57,707 nucleotides of DNA from Deltaproteobacteria bacterium (GTDB lineage Bacteria; Myxococcota_A; UBA9160; UBA4427), in assembly GCA_019310975.1 (NCBI GenBank), contig JAFDDH010000007.1, positions 1-57,707 of the forward strand. Reading direction: 5' to 3'. Below are positions 10,268 to 19,501 of this stretch, in pieces. Under the pieces are notes generated by a model that saw only the letters and a list, made by a program, of their open reading frames with translations, was not told the DNA's origin and made no database searches. Each line of letters opens with the position of its first letter. Within the stretch, counting starts at the first letter, position 1. Position numbers and translations under genes: made by a program.

Positions 10268-10328
10268 GCGATCGTGCTGCGCCCTGGGCGCAGCGTCGCG
10301 GATCCTCCGAGGCAGGGACGGGAACGAG

Positions 10329-10580
10329 ATGGCACACAAAAAAGGGCAGGGCAGCTCCCGCAACGGGCGCGACAGCAACGGTCAGCGCCGCGGCATGAAG
10401 GTCTTTGGCGGCCAGCAGGTCAGCGCGGGTTCCATCCTCGTCCGTCAGCTCGGTACGCGGATCCATCCGGGCCGCAACGTCGGCTGCGGAAAGGACTTCA
10501 CGCTCTTCGCGCTGAGCGACGGCAAGGTGAGGTACGGCAAGCGGCGTGGCCGCACCCTCGCCCACGTCGACGAAGCCTAA
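10329..10580 (+). CDS. rpmA: 50S ribosomal protein L27
   Basis: The 83-aa protein begins [31 protein letters not shown], the diagnostic N-terminus that reaches the peptidyl-transferase centre, and continues with [30 protein letters not shown]. No N-terminal extension of the Firmicutes type (cleaved by Prp) is present. A CAGGGACGGGAACGAG stretch precedes the ATG. Confidence 0.98.
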   Translation: MAHKKGQGSSRNGRDSNGQRRGMKVFGGQQVSAGSILVRQLGTRIHPGRNVGCGKDFTLFALSDGKVRYGKRRGRTLAHVDEA

Positions 10581-10596
10581 CCGGTCGGCCGACCGG
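10581..10596. terminator. 16-bp perfect palindrome after rpmA
   Basis: CCGGTCGGCCGACCGG directly follows the rpmA stop codon, and GGTCGG is repeated once more after it. No T-tract follows, so it is a weak terminator candidate or a protein site. obg starts 174 bp after rpmA, so transcription may be attenuated rather than ended here. Confidence 0.3.
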
Positions 10597-10754
10597 TCGG
10601 CGGATGACAGTGGGTCGGTCATTGCGATGAGACATCGCTAGGACGCGGCCGACATCGGCTTCTGTCGAGTTCGGGCATATTGCTCTTTGGCTAGCTGGTC
10701 GAACGGCTTCGATGGCTGGTCGGCAGGGCGTCTCCGCGGCGGTGAGGTGGGTCC

Positions 10755-11840
10755 GTGAAGAGCTCGCATGCGTTCGTCGATGAAGCACACATCAGCGTAG
10801 TCTCCGGCGACGGTGGCGACGGGATGGTGTCCTATCGAAGGGAGAAGTTCGTTCCCTTCGGCGGACCGAATGGCGGTGACGGTGGCCGCGGCGGCGACGT
10901 CGTGCTGATCGCAGACCGCGGACTCAACACGCTGACCGACTTCCATCACCGCCAGCGCATCGTGGCGAAGGCCGGTCAGCATGGCGGATCGTCTGAGAAG
11001 ACCGGCGCGCGCGGCGAATCCGTCGAACTGCGGGTCCCCATCGGCACCGTGATCTACGACGACGAGCCCGGCGCGGACGCCGACCTCCTCGCCGATCTGA
11101 CCGCGCATGGCCAGCGCTTCCTGGCTGTCGCCGGCGGCACGGGCGGCTGGGGGAATGCGCGCTTCAAGAAGCCCACCCGCCAAGCGCCCGACTTCGCGCT
11201 CGAGGGCCGGGCCGGCGAGACGCGCCGACTACGCCTCTCCCTCAAGCTGTTGGCCGACGTCGGGCTCATCGGCTTCCCCAATGCCGGAAAGTCGACGCTG
11301 CTGCGCCGCCTGTCGGCCGCCAAGCCCAAGGTGGCCTCGTATCCGTTCACGACTCTCAGGCCCTCGCTCGGCGTAGTCGAGCAGGGCGATGCGCGCTTCG
11401 TGGTGGCCGACATTCCGGGACTCATCGAGGGCGCCAGCGAGGGCGCCGGACTCGGCCACCAATTCCTGCGTCACGTGGAGCGAACTCTGGTGCTCATCCA
11501 CTTGCTCGATCTGGGCGCCTGGCTCCACGAGGGCCGCGATCCGATCGCCGACTACGACGCCATCCGCGCCGAGCTCGAGCGCTATCAGCCCGAGCTACTC
11601 GGGCGGCGCGAGATCGTCGTGCTCAGCAAGATGGACCTGGTAAGCGAACGCGCAGCCCTCGACGAGCTGCGCGGCCGCCTCGAGGCGCGCGGGCTTCAGG
11701 TCCTCGAAATCTCGGGGGCGACCGGCCTGGGCGGCACGGAGCTGGTACGCACTATGCTGAGCGCAGTCGAGGAGGAGCGAGCGGCCGCACAGGCGCTCGC
11801 CGATGCCACATCCCGTGAGCGGACCGCAGTGGATGATTGA
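10755..11840 (+). CDS. obgE: Obg/CgtA GTPase
   Basis: Obg is a ribosome-associated GTPase in 50S maturation and stress response. The 361-aa protein has the glycine-rich OBG fold first (FVDEAHISVVSGDGGDGMVSYRREKFVPFGGPNGGDGG, up to about residue 160), then the G domain: G1 GFPNAGKSTLL (about 172), G2 YPFTTLRPSLG, G3 DIPGLIEGASEGAGLGH, G4 LSKMDLV and G5 EISGATGLG. There is only a short tail after the G domain. The start is GTG at 10755, preceded by GGTGAGGTGG. The end overlaps the proB start by 8 bp, so the genes are coupled. Confidence 0.97.
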   Translation: MKSSHAFVDEAHISVVSGDGGDGMVSYRREKFVPFGGPNGGDGGRGGDVVLIADRGLNTLTDFHHRQRIVAKAGQHGGSSEKTGARGESVELRVPIGTVIYDDEPGADADLLADLTAHGQRFLAVAGGTGGWGNARFKKPTRQAPDFALEGRAGETRRLRLSLKLLADVGLIGFPNAGKSTLLRRLSAAKPKVASYPFTTLRPSLGVVEQGDARFVVADIPGLIEGASEGAGLGHQFLRHVERTLVLIHLLDLGAWLHEGRDPIADYDAIRAELERYQPELLGRREIVVLSKMDLVSERAALDELRGRLEARGLQVLEISGATGLGGTELVRTMLSAVEEERAAAQALADATSRERTAVDD

Positions 11841-12978
11841 CGCGAGATCGGATTCGGTGCGCGAAATCCAGCGCAGTGCCAAGCGGATCGTCATCAAGGT
11901 CGGCAGCAGCACGCTGACGCGTGATGGCAAGCTGCGCCCGCGCAAATTCTCGCAGCTCGCCGCGCAGATCAGCGGGCTCGTGCATGACGCGCGCCAGGTC
12001 GTGCTCGTCTCGTCGGGTGCCATCGCGGTCGGGAGCCACCGGCTCGGCTGGAGCCATCCCGGGCGCTCGATCCCCGAGAAGCAAGCCGCTGCCGCAGTGG
12101 GGCAGATCGGGCTGGTCGAGATGTACCAGCGGCGCTTCGATCGCCACGGCCAGCACATCGCGCAGGTACTCCTGACCCGCGCCGGGCTGGAGGATCGCGA
12201 GCGCTTCATCAACGCGCGCCACACATTGCTCGAGCTGCTGAAGCTCGGCGTCGTCCCGGTCGTGAATGAGAACGACACGGTGGCCACCGACGAGATCCGC
12301 TTCGGCGACAACGACAACCTCTCCGCCACCATCGTCAATCTGATTGGCGCGGATCTCCTCGTGATCCTCACGGATGTCGATGGCCTCCACAGCGAGCCTC
12401 CGACACCCGGCCAGAAGAAGCCCGAACTCTTCGGCGTGATCGAGCGCCTCACGCCCGAGATCTGGGCGGCGGCGCGCGGATCCGACAGCAGCTTCGGACG
12501 CGGTGGCATGATCACCAAGCTCGAGGCGGCGCACAGCGCCTCCCTCTCGGGCGCCGCCACCGTGCTCTGCAACGGCGCCCGCGCCGACATTCTCGAACGC
12601 GTCGCCGCGGGCGAGGCCGTCGGTACCCTCATCCTGCCCGGCGAGCGACTGGCCAGCCGCAAGCATTGGCTCGCCTTCACGACGCGCACACGCGGGGCCA
12701 TGGTGGTGGACGACGGCGCTGCCACGGCGCTCCGCAGCCGTGGTCGAAGCCTGCTTCCCGCGGGCGTCGTCGAGGTGCGCGGCGATTTTGGGATGGGCGA
12801 CCCGGTGGTCTGCCTCGACACACGCGGCACCGAGATCGCCCGCGGCCTGGTGGCCTACAGCGCCAAGGAGGTGGCCCGCATAATCGGCCGTTCCACGAAG
12901 GAGATCGTCCAGGTGCTAGGCTATTCGAATGGGGACGAGGTCATTCACCGGGACGACCTGGTGATTCTCACTCCATAG
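11833..12978 (+). CDS. proB: Glutamate 5-kinase (ProB) with PUA domain
   Basis: ProB phosphorylates glutamate to gamma-glutamyl phosphate, the first step of proline synthesis, and is usually feedback-inhibited by proline. The amino-acid-kinase domain shows IVIKVGSSTLTRDGKL, VVLVSSGAIAVGSHRLG, VVPVVNENDTVATDEIRFGDND, LLVILTDVDGLH and GRGGMITKLEAAH. A C-terminal PUA domain follows (about residues 280-381: RGAMVVDDGAATALRSRGRSLLPAGVVEVRG). I took the ATG at 11833, overlapping the obg stop; an ATG at 11803 would add ten residues. Neither has a clear Shine-Dalgarno sequence, consistent with translational coupling. proA is not in the window. Confidence 0.96.
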   Translation: MIDARSDSVREIQRSAKRIVIKVGSSTLTRDGKLRPRKFSQLAAQISGLVHDARQVVLVSSGAIAVGSHRLGWSHPGRSIPEKQAAAAVGQIGLVEMYQRRFDRHGQHIAQVLLTRAGLEDRERFINARHTLLELLKLGVVPVVNENDTVATDEIRFGDNDNLSATIVNLIGADLLVILTDVDGLHSEPPTPGQKKPELFGVIERLTPEIWAAARGSDSSFGRGGMITKLEAAHSASLSGAATVLCNGARADILERVAAGEAVGTLILPGERLASRKHWLAFTTRTRGAMVVDDGAATALRSRGRSLLPAGVVEVRGDFGMGDPVVCLDTRGTEIARGLVAYSAKEVARIIGRSTKEIVQVLGYSNGDEVIHRDDLVILTP

Positions 12979-13084
12979 CGGCAGCCAGCACACCCAGAGA
13001 GACGCTTCCAGCCGGGTTCCCGGCGACGGTGGATCACGGGAGATCGCCTGAGATCACCTGAGAAAGGAACGACCGATCGAGACG

Positions 13085-13780
13085 ATGATCGGAGTCTTCG
13101 GCGGCACCTTCAATCCGATCCATCAGGGACATCTGCGCGTCGCCGAGGAGGTCGTCGAGGCGCTCGCGCTCGCGCGAATGCTCTTCGTCCCGAGCGCTCG
13201 GCCGCCGCATAAGGATGCTGGGGAGGAGATCGCGCCCCCGAAGCTGCGCCTCGAGTGGCTCGATCTCGCCATCGCGGACAATCCGCTCTTCGAAGCAGAC
13301 CGCATCGAGATCGACCGACCGGGCCCGTCGTACCTTGTCGAGACGCTGCGTGAGCTGGCCGAACGCGATCCAGGAAACGAGTTGGTCTTCGTCGCTGGCC
13401 AGGATGCCTTCGCCGACATGGGGAGCTGGCGCTCACCGAACCAGATATTCCGACTCGCTCACGTGCTGGTCACCTCGCGACCCCCCGTGCAGGGAGGCCA
13501 TCTCTCTGGGTGGCTACCCGAATGCGTACGGGACGACTTCGAGGTGGCGGACGATGGGCTCTCCGCCCAACACCGCGACGCGGGCACCTGGATCCGAGCG
13601 CTGCCCATCACCGCGTTGGACATCTCGGCGTCCGGGCTGCGCGCCCGGCTGCGGGCAGGGAGATCGATCCGCTACCTCGTTCCCGAGCCGGCGCGCACCG
13701 CCATCGAGCTGAGCGGCTGCTACCGGGACCCCGCTCGGGGAGCACGGGCAGGCAACGAGAGGCAGGAGGAAGCGAAGTGA
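13085..13780 (+). CDS. nadD: Nicotinate-nucleotide adenylyltransferase
   Basis: NadD makes deamido-NAD from NaMN and ATP in NAD synthesis. The 231-aa protein starts MIGVFGGTFNPIHQGHLRVAEE, the nucleotidyltransferase GxFxPxHxGH signature. It also has LFVPSARPPHK, the acceptor-side FVAGQDAFADMGSWRSP and a variant late motif DISASGLRARLRAG in place of the usual ISSTxIR. The last about 20 residues (RGARAGNERQEEAK) are charged and not conserved. Its stop overlaps the rsfS start (GTGA), as in many bacteria where nadD and rsfS are paired. Confidence 0.95.
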   Translation: MIGVFGGTFNPIHQGHLRVAEEVVEALALARMLFVPSARPPHKDAGEEIAPPKLRLEWLDLAIADNPLFEADRIEIDRPGPSYLVETLRELAERDPGNELVFVAGQDAFADMGSWRSPNQIFRLAHVLVTSRPPVQGGHLSGWLPECVRDDFEVADDGLSAQHRDAGTWIRALPITALDISASGLRARLRAGRSIRYLVPEPARTAIELSGCYRDPARGARAGNERQEEAK

Positions 13781-14142
13781 TCGACGCGGCGGCGATCGAC
13801 AAGGCCCGCCTGATCGTGGAGGCAGCGCTGGATCTCAAGGCGGAGAACGTGGTGGCGCTGGACATCAGCGAGCTCAGCTCGATTGCGGACGTATTCGTCA
13901 TCGTGTCGGGCCGCTCGGACCGACACGTGCGTGCAGTCAGCGACGGTATCCTGGCGAGCCTGCGTGGAATCGGCGAGGAGCCGTTGGGGGTCGAGGGTCA
14001 GGCGGAGGGCCGCTGGGTGCTGATCGACGCCGATGACGCCGTCATCCATGTCTTCGACCCCGAAGCGCGCGAGGAGTACGACCTCGAGCGGCTCTGGAGT
14101 GACGCGGACACGATCGATCTCGCGCTGCCAGCGGCGGTCTGA
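13777..14142 (+). CDS. rsfS: Ribosome silencing factor RsfS
   Basis: RsfS (Iojap/DUF143) binds L14 and blocks subunit joining under starvation. From the GTG at 13777 the protein is 121 aa, a typical length. It contains VVALDISELSSIADVFVIVSGRSDRHVRAVSDGI and GQAEGRWVLIDADDAVIHVFDPEAREEYDLERLW, the conserved core. AGGAGG lies 7 bases upstream of the GTG and decides the start; longer in-frame starts lie inside nadD and lack such a site. The GTGA overlap couples it to nadD. Confidence 0.95.
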   Translation: MIDAAAIDKARLIVEAALDLKAENVVALDISELSSIADVFVIVSGRSDRHVRAVSDGILASLRGIGEEPLGVEGQAEGRWVLIDADDAVIHVFDPEAREEYDLERLWSDADTIDLALPAAV

Positions 14143-14192
14143 CGAGTGCAGCGCTAGTTTGCCCTGGCACTCGGTCCCGATCGAGCACCCGC

Positions 14193-14951
14193 GTGGGCTG
14201 GCGCCATTGGCTCGACCTGGTCGTACCGCGCGCATGCGCGGCCTGCGCAGAGCCGTCCGATGGTCCGCTCTGCGACCGCTGCAGGGCGGCGCTCCCCTGG
14301 ATCCCGACGTATCTGCGCTGCGCGCTCTGTCAGGGCGAGCTCGAGCGCCCGGGCGCATCGTCCGGCGTCATGCGCTGCGCGAAGTGCACCGCCCAGCCCT
14401 CGCCGCTCCTGCGCTGCACGGCGGCGGTCTGGCTAGAGGGCGACGTGCATGCATGGATCCGCCGCTTCAAGTACCCGCGACGCGGGCTCGCCGGGCTCGA
14501 CGCGCAGGCGGGCGCCGTCGCGCGTGATCTGGCCCGCGCGGCCGCGCGCCGCGGCGCGCTGCTGCGACCGGACTGCGTGATCCCGATCCCCCTGCACCCG
14601 AGCCGATTGCGGTCTCGCGGCTTCAACCCCGCCGGACTGCTGGCGTCGGTCATCGCACGCGACGCGGGTGTCGGTGTCCGTCACGACTGTCTCGTGCGCG
14701 TCCGCGACACGCCTCGACAGACCGGCATGGGCCGCCGCGCCCGCTCTGAGAACGTGGCCGGCGCCTTTGCGTGGCAAGCGCGGCAGCCGGTGTCGCCGCA
14801 CCGCGTCTGGCTGGTCGACGACGTGGTGACCACCGGCGCGACACTTCGGGCGGCCGCCGAGGTGCTGCGGGGTGCAGGCGTGCGAGAGGTGTTCGCGCTC
14901 TGTGCCGCGCGGTCCCCCGAACGTGGCGGCGGCGTCGAATCGGCGCTCTGA
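14193..14951 (+). CDS. ComF-type phosphoribosyltransferase-like protein
   Basis: ComF family proteins couple DNA uptake or general DNA/NTP metabolism to a PRTase fold. The 252-aa protein has an N-terminal Zn-binding region with two CxxC pairs (CAACAEPSDGPLCDRC, then CALC and CAKC), a middle segment (WIRRFKYPRRGLAG; PIPLHPSRLRSRGFNPAGLLA) and the PRPP-binding loop VWLVDDVVTTGATLRAAAEVL. Start is a GTG at 14193 (an MGWRHWLDLVVP N-terminus, typical of the family). It ends the nadD-rsfS block. No other competence genes are visible. Confidence 0.9.
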   Translation: MGWRHWLDLVVPRACAACAEPSDGPLCDRCRAALPWIPTYLRCALCQGELERPGASSGVMRCAKCTAQPSPLLRCTAAVWLEGDVHAWIRRFKYPRRGLAGLDAQAGAVARDLARAAARRGALLRPDCVIPIPLHPSRLRSRGFNPAGLLASVIARDAGVGVRHDCLVRVRDTPRQTGMGRRARSENVAGAFAWQARQPVSPHRVWLVDDVVTTGATLRAAAEVLRGAGVREVFALCAARSPERGGGVESAL

Positions 14952-15021
14952 CGGGGCCAATGAATTCACGCAGCACGCGGGCTCGCCGCCCCCCTACCTG
15001 ACCTCTCCAGATCCGAGGCCG

Positions 15022-15471
15022 GTGTTTTCCAGTACCGGAGCGCTCCTCTCCTATCGGGATGGCGACACGACCCCGACAGCGCACACCAACTGCCTCCTCG
15101 TAGCCGACGGCTCACGCCCCTGGTCGGCGGGCTCGGAGGTCACATTCGAGCTGCGCCACTTCGCCGACGCGCTGGCGACCCGGATAGAGGCGGGAAACCC
15201 GCTCGAGATTCCGGAGAATGGACCCTTCGAGGTTCAGATCCTCGATGGCACTGAGATAGTTGGAGCTGGAGCAATGCGGTGCTCACTGGATTTGATACCG
15301 GCAGTGTCACGGTCAGTGGAGTTGAGAGTGCAACGGGAAGCTTGGAGTCCTTACTGGTCACGGGGCTGGGAAGACTCCAATTCACCATCGGCCCGAGTCA
15401 GACGAATCCCGACCATCCCGTGGTCTACGTCGACTTGGATGCCGGCGGCGGGCCCGCACGCAGAGAAATGC
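15022..15471 (+). pseudogene. Decayed coding remnant (secreted/adhesin-like)
   Basis: The stretch between comF and the PAS-HisKA-REC gene holds protein-like sequence in two frames: LVADGSRPWSAGSEVTFELR...PFEVQILDGTEIVGAGA in one, then NAVLTGFDTGSVTVSG...LLVTGLGRLQFTIGP in another, with the switch near 15255-15275. Joined, they read like a beta-rich extracellular protein with Thr/Ser/Val strands. No intact start-to-stop frame covers both parts, and the 3' end runs into the opposite-strand gene. I therefore list it as a possible broken gene. It could also be chance coding potential. Confidence 0.3.
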
Positions 15472-16560
15472 CTAGCGCGGCTTGTTGTCGTTCTCGCGCT
15501 TGCGCACCGTCTCCACGATCACGTCGCGAAGGCGCGTCGGGTCGACGGGCTTCTTGAAGATCACGCCCTCGAGACCCTTCAGACGACTGCGCTTGATGAT
15601 GTGATCCTTGTCGTAGTGGAACGCGGTCATCATCAGCACGGGCAGCTCGGGATGCTGCTCCTGCACGTGCAGGTAGAGCTCGTGGCCATCCATATTCGGC
15701 ATCACGACGTCGGAGAGCATCAGGTCGAAGTGCGCCGCCTCGATGCAGGCCAGCGCCTCGACGCCGTCGCTGGCAGTCCGCACCTCGCAGCCATCGGCCT
15801 CCAGAATCTCCTTCAGGCTGGAGCAGATGCCGGCGTCGTCATCCACGACCAGGATGTGCAGTCCCCCCAGCCGCTCATCGCGCTTCCGCTTGCGTGCCTC
15901 GTCGCGGCGCAGATCGATCATGCGCGCCGGGCCCACGTAGTTGACGGTCTCATACGTGTCGGACTGCACCATCTCGCCGAGACGCTCGAGGATCTCGCTG
16001 ATGCGCGCGACCTCGCGCCGAATTGCGTCGAGGCGCTCATCCTCGACCGAGCAGTCGCGCTCACCGGCAAGATTGAAAATTTCGGTCTCGAGCAGCTCGA
16101 CCTGGTTGAGGATGACGGCCAGCGGATTGTTGATCTCGTGGGAGAGGCCGATGCCAACCTCACCCAAGGTGGCGAGCTGGTCCTTGCGCAAGATCTCGCG
16201 CAGGTCCTTCGCGTAGCCAATCGTGCCGTTCTGGTTGCCCTCGTCATCGAAGAGCAGGGTGCCCGAGATGGCGACCGGAATCTCTTCGCCGTCCTTGGCC
16301 ACGTAGGTGGTCTGCAGGCTCTCGACGATGCCCGGTCCGTCATGGGCGTCGCTGCGCATCGCCGCCATGACGCGACGGGCCTCATCGACGCTGGGGTAGA
16401 TGTTGCCGACGAATGTACCGAGCACTTCATCGGACGTGTAGCCGAGACTCTTGGAGGCTCCGTCGTTGTAGTAGACGACACGTCCCCTGCGGTCTGTGCC
16501 TACCACGATGTCGGTCGAGCGATCCGTGAGTCGCTCGAGCATTTCCCGTGTCAACGCCAT
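15472..16560 (-). CDS. PAS-HisKA-REC signalling protein lacking a kinase ATPase domain
   Basis: This 362-aa protein has a PAS domain (about residues 10-125: LTDRSTDIVVGTDRRGRVVYYNDGASKSLGYTSDEVLGT...GTIGYAKDLRE), then a HisKA dimerisation helix with the phospho-acceptor His in LATLGEVGIGLSHEINNPLAV (about residue 140) and its second helix. It then passes directly to a receiver domain (ILVVDDDAGICSSLKEIL, Asp in LMLSDVVMPNMDG about residue 281, Lys in FKKPVDP). There is no HATPase_c domain (no N, G1 or G2 boxes) between the two. It can therefore act only as a phosphorelay intermediate, or when phosphorylated in trans. It is followed on the right by trxB (same strand, 92-bp gap). Confidence 0.88.
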   Translation of the reverse strand: MALTREMLERLTDRSTDIVVGTDRRGRVVYYNDGASKSLGYTSDEVLGTFVGNIYPSVDEARRVMAAMRSDAHDGPGIVESLQTTYVAKDGEEIPVAISGTLLFDDEGNQNGTIGYAKDLREILRKDQLATLGEVGIGLSHEINNPLAVILNQVELLETEIFNLAGERDCSVEDERLDAIRREVARISEILERLGEMVQSDTYETVNYVGPARMIDLRRDEARKRKRDERLGGLHILVVDDDAGICSSLKEILEADGCEVRTASDGVEALACIEAAHFDLMLSDVVMPNMDGHELYLHVQEQHPELPVLMMTAFHYDKDHIIKRSRLKGLEGVIFKKPVDPTRLRDVIVETVRKRENDNKPR

Positions 16561-16652
16561 TTCTTCTGCTCAGCGCGTCCCAGCTGCGGCGCGTTTCCTC
16601 TTCTCTGCTGCTCGCCACGGTGGTGCGAAGCTCCACTGCAGCGAGTGGTCGC

Positions 16653-17597
16653 TCATTCGATTCCCTGCTCGGCCAGCCATCGCTCCGAGTCGATGGCCGC
16701 CATGCAGCCCGTGCCGGCCGCTGTGACGGCTTGACGGTAGACCGGATCCGCCACGTCGCCACAGGCGAAGACACCCTCCACCGAGGTGCGGGTCGTGCCG
16801 GGCTCGACCTTCACGTATGCGTTGTCATCGAGCTCGATCTGGCCCTCGAAGAGCGAGGTATTGGGCTGATGGCCGATGGCGATGAAGAGGCCCTCGACGT
16901 CGAGGTCCTGGGTCTCGTCGGTCTTCAGGTTGCGCAGCCGCACGCCGGTCACGAAGTCCTCGCCCAGTACCTCCTCCACCGTCGAATCCCAGGCGAACTC
17001 GAGCTTCTGGTGTGCGAGGGCGCGCTCCTGCATGATCCGCGATGCGCGTAGCCGATCACGGCGGTGCACAACGGTTACCTTGGTGGCGAAGCGCGTGAGA
17101 AAGAGCGCCTCCTCCATCGCCGTGTCGCCGCCCCCCACCACGGCGAGCGGCTTGTCGCGGAAGAGCGCTCCATCGCAGGTCGCGCAGGCCGAGACGCCGA
17201 GGTTCTTGAGCCGATCTTCGGAGGGGATTCCGAGCCATCGCGCCGAAGCGCCGGTCGCTACAACCAGGGCATCGGCCGTATAGGTCTTCTCGTCTGTCTC
17301 GACAACGAAGGGGCGCTGGCCGAGATCCACAGAAGTGGCGTCGCTGAGCACGACCTTCGTCCCGAAGCGCTCGGCCTGCTTCTGGAGATCTTCCATCATG
17401 GCTGGGCCGCTGATGCCCTCGGGATAGCCGGGGTAGTTCTCCACTTCAGTGGTGATCATCAGCTGGCCACCAAACGCAAAGCCGGCGATCACGATCGGCT
17501 CGAGACCCGCTCGCGACGCGTAGATGGCCGCCGTATAGCCGGCCGGTCCGCTGCCGACGATCAGAACCTTGGTGTGCAGTGGTGAATCGACCGACAT
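16653..17597 (-). CDS. trxB: Thioredoxin-disulfide reductase
   Basis: TrxB is the FAD/NADPH enzyme that reduces thioredoxin. From the ATG at 17597 it is 314 aa, the standard low-Mr length. Visible are the FAD-binding [40 protein letters not shown], the redox motif CATC in [13 protein letters not shown] (about residue 137), the NADPH-binding [19 protein letters not shown] and VHRRD, and the C-terminal FAD motif [27 protein letters not shown]. Upstream in-frame starts would add an unconserved 58-residue extension and were rejected. Confidence 0.96.
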   Translation of the reverse strand: MSVDSPLHTKVLIVGSGPAGYTAAIYASRAGLEPIVIAGFAFGGQLMITTEVENYPGYPEGISGPAMMEDLQKQAERFGTKVVLSDATSVDLGQRPFVVETDEKTYTADALVVATGASARWLGIPSEDRLKNLGVSACATCDGALFRDKPLAVVGGGDTAMEEALFLTRFATKVTVVHRRDRLRASRIMQERALAHQKLEFAWDSTVEEVLGEDFVTGVRLRNLKTDETQDLDVEGLFIAIGHQPNTSLFEGQIELDDNAYVKVEPGTTRTSVEGVFACGDVADPVYRQAVTAAGTGCMAAIDSERWLAEQGIE

Positions 17598-17832
17598 GGG
17601 GAAGGGCTCCGCTGCCTGGCCCGGCTTCGAGGAGCCGAGGGCCCGATCGCCACAGGGGCGCGGGCCCGTCGGCACACCCGGGATTCGGGGCGTGCGAAGA
17701 GAAGGGTAGGGCACCGAGCGAGCGTTGCCAGAGCCGCCACGCCTGTGCGCAGATCGTGCGTCGCCGAGCACAAGAGTGTCGGATCGAGCGATGATTCGGC
17801 TTCTCGAAACCCACGCCGGACGGCCCGAAGGG

Positions 17833-19500
17833 CTAGAGGGGCTCGGTGATCGGAAGCTCCTCCCACATCAGCTGCAGAAAGACTCCGATGAAAAAGGAGA
17901 GGAAGATCATCAGCGCGAGTGCGGGCGGGAACGCGTAGAAGGGCTCGATTCCGACCACTCTGGGCAGCTGGCCCACGAGGGTCTCGAGGCCGCCGCGCAG
18001 CGTCTCTACCGTCTTCTCCGTCCCGTAGGGCGACCAGTTGCGACTCACCATATAGCTTCCGACGAGGCTGAACATCACCAGCCCAACGCCCGCCGATTGG
18101 ACGACTCCGAGCAGGAATAGGCCCCGTGCGCGGCGAAATGCCTCGTCTGCGTCGCCCAGGCGCTCGTGCACCTCGACGTAGACATAGAGCAGCGTCACCA
18201 GGGCGAGCAGGGTCGAGAGTGTCCCCAGCACCCAGATCGGCTGGGAGGCCAGATCCCAGACCTCGTCGATCAGGAAGACGGGTAGGTAGCCGACGATGAT
18301 TCCCGCGCCGATGCGCGGCACCGAGGCGTGAAAGAAGCTGAGGTCACGCTTCCAGCAGAACCGGTAGGCGAGGAACCAGACCGCCACGGCGTCGAGGACA
18401 AGGATTTCGAACGAAATGACGAGATCGAAGAGGTGCGGCGCGCTCTCATACGCGAACGCCGCGGCCAAGAAGGGCGACGCGAGCAGCGCAAGGGTGGCCA
18501 GGTGGATGGGCTGCGTGTGCCAGGTCAGCAGCGTGTCTCCATCGTACGTGCCCCGCTCCAAGGACGCCGCGTGGTGGATGATCGCGGATGAGTGGGGAAT
18601 GTCGTACTGGCGCAGGAACCATCGCTCGAGCTTGCTGAGCAGACGGAAGCAATCGCGATCACCGCGGCGCAGGAAGGGAATGATGTCGCGTCCATGAACG
18701 AGATCGCCCTCTCCCTCCAAGCAGCAGATGGCCGCCAATACCTCGCTCTCGCGATCCGCGAAGGGCGAGTCCTGCTTCTCGAACGCTTGATTGTCCTCGT
18801 CGAGACAGACGCCCTCGAGCCATTGGTAGAACGCGCGCTCCGCCATGCGGACGATCATGCGGTTCACCAGGTCGTCGTCGCCGGACTCCATGGCGTGGAA
18901 GAAGCCGCTCTCGCTGGGATCGTCGCCGGGATCGATGGGATCGACCTCGCGGCGCACGTAGCGGGCGAGGTAGTCGGCGTCCACGCGCTCCTCGAGCAGG
19001 ACTTGTAGGGAACAAGCCATGCGCCGGCGCATCGCATAGCTGGCCACGCGCATCGGGCGCGTCATCTCGATGTCCCGCGTCTCGAGGAAGCGCAGCAGGA
19101 TCTGCGAGAGCAGCGCCACATCCTGGTGGAAGTGCTGACGTATCGCGCCCAGCAGGCGGCCCTCTCCCTCGACCCGCTCGCAGACCCGTTCCAGATAGCG
19201 CGGCGCCGCAGCCAAGAGACGCGCAACGAGATCACGGCTATCGCGGCGGGTCGCGCGTGGATCCAGGACGCGCGCCTTGCGCAGGAGATCGTCGAGCTGC
19301 AAGAAGAGCTCGGCGGGATCGTGCTGTTGGGCGTTGAACGAGAACGTCTCGGGGAAGATCCGCACAAATCCCTCGCCGCTGTCGACCTCGAAGCGCACCT
19401 CACGCGCGTGGAATGCAAAGGTGAAGCGGAAGGTGACCTGCAGGCGGCCGATACGTAGCTCGAGCCGCTCGAGACCGCCGCCGGTGCCCGACGTCGCCAA
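17833..19500 (-). CDS. Uncharacterised membrane protein with large soluble N-domain and six TM helices
   Basis: I do not recognise this 555-aa protein. The first about 330 residues are hydrophilic, Arg/Glu-rich and probably cytosolic (e.g. [33 protein letters not shown]), with an insert rich in Asp/Glu. Six hydrophobic helices follow: [96 protein letters not shown] and [21 protein letters not shown] chose the TTG at 19500, one base after the stop of the upstream REC-PAS gene; longer starts would lie inside that gene. The one-base junction implies tight co-translation with the regulator, so the pair probably forms one signalling unit. Confidence 0.72.
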   Translation of the reverse strand: MATSGTGGGLERLELRIGRLQVTFRFTFAFHAREVRFEVDSGEGFVRIFPETFSFNAQQHDPAELFLQLDDLLRKARVLDPRATRRDSRDLVARLLAAAPRYLERVCERVEGEGRLLGAIRQHFHQDVALLSQILLRFLETRDIEMTRPMRVASYAMRRRMACSLQVLLEERVDADYLARYVRREVDPIDPGDDPSESGFFHAMESGDDDLVNRMIVRMAERAFYQWLEGVCLDEDNQAFEKQDSPFADRESEVLAAICCLEGEGDLVHGRDIIPFLRRGDRDCFRLLSKLERWFLRQYDIPHSSAIIHHAASLERGTYDGDTLLTWHTQPIHLATLALLASPFLAAAFAYESAPHLFDLVISFEILVLDAVAVWFLAYRFCWKRDLSFFHASVPRIGAGIIVGYLPVFLIDEVWDLASQPIWVLGTLSTLLALVTLLYVYVEVHERLGDADEAFRRARGLFLLGVVQSAGVGLVMFSLVGSYMVSRNWSPYGTEKTVETLRGGLETLVGQLPRVVGIEPFYAFPPALALMIFLSFFIGVFLQLMWEELPITEPL

Positions 19501-19501
19501 G

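Noticed and set aside
14872-16734. Long + strand open frame (620 codons) across comF's end and the PAS-HisKA-REC gene
   Set aside because: It is antisense to a well-supported signalling gene and to nothing else conserved; long antisense frames are expected at this GC content.
16653-17771. Extended N-terminus for thioredoxin reductase from 17771
   Set aside because: The extra 58 residues are unconserved in character and the standard start [17 protein letters not shown] lies at 17597.
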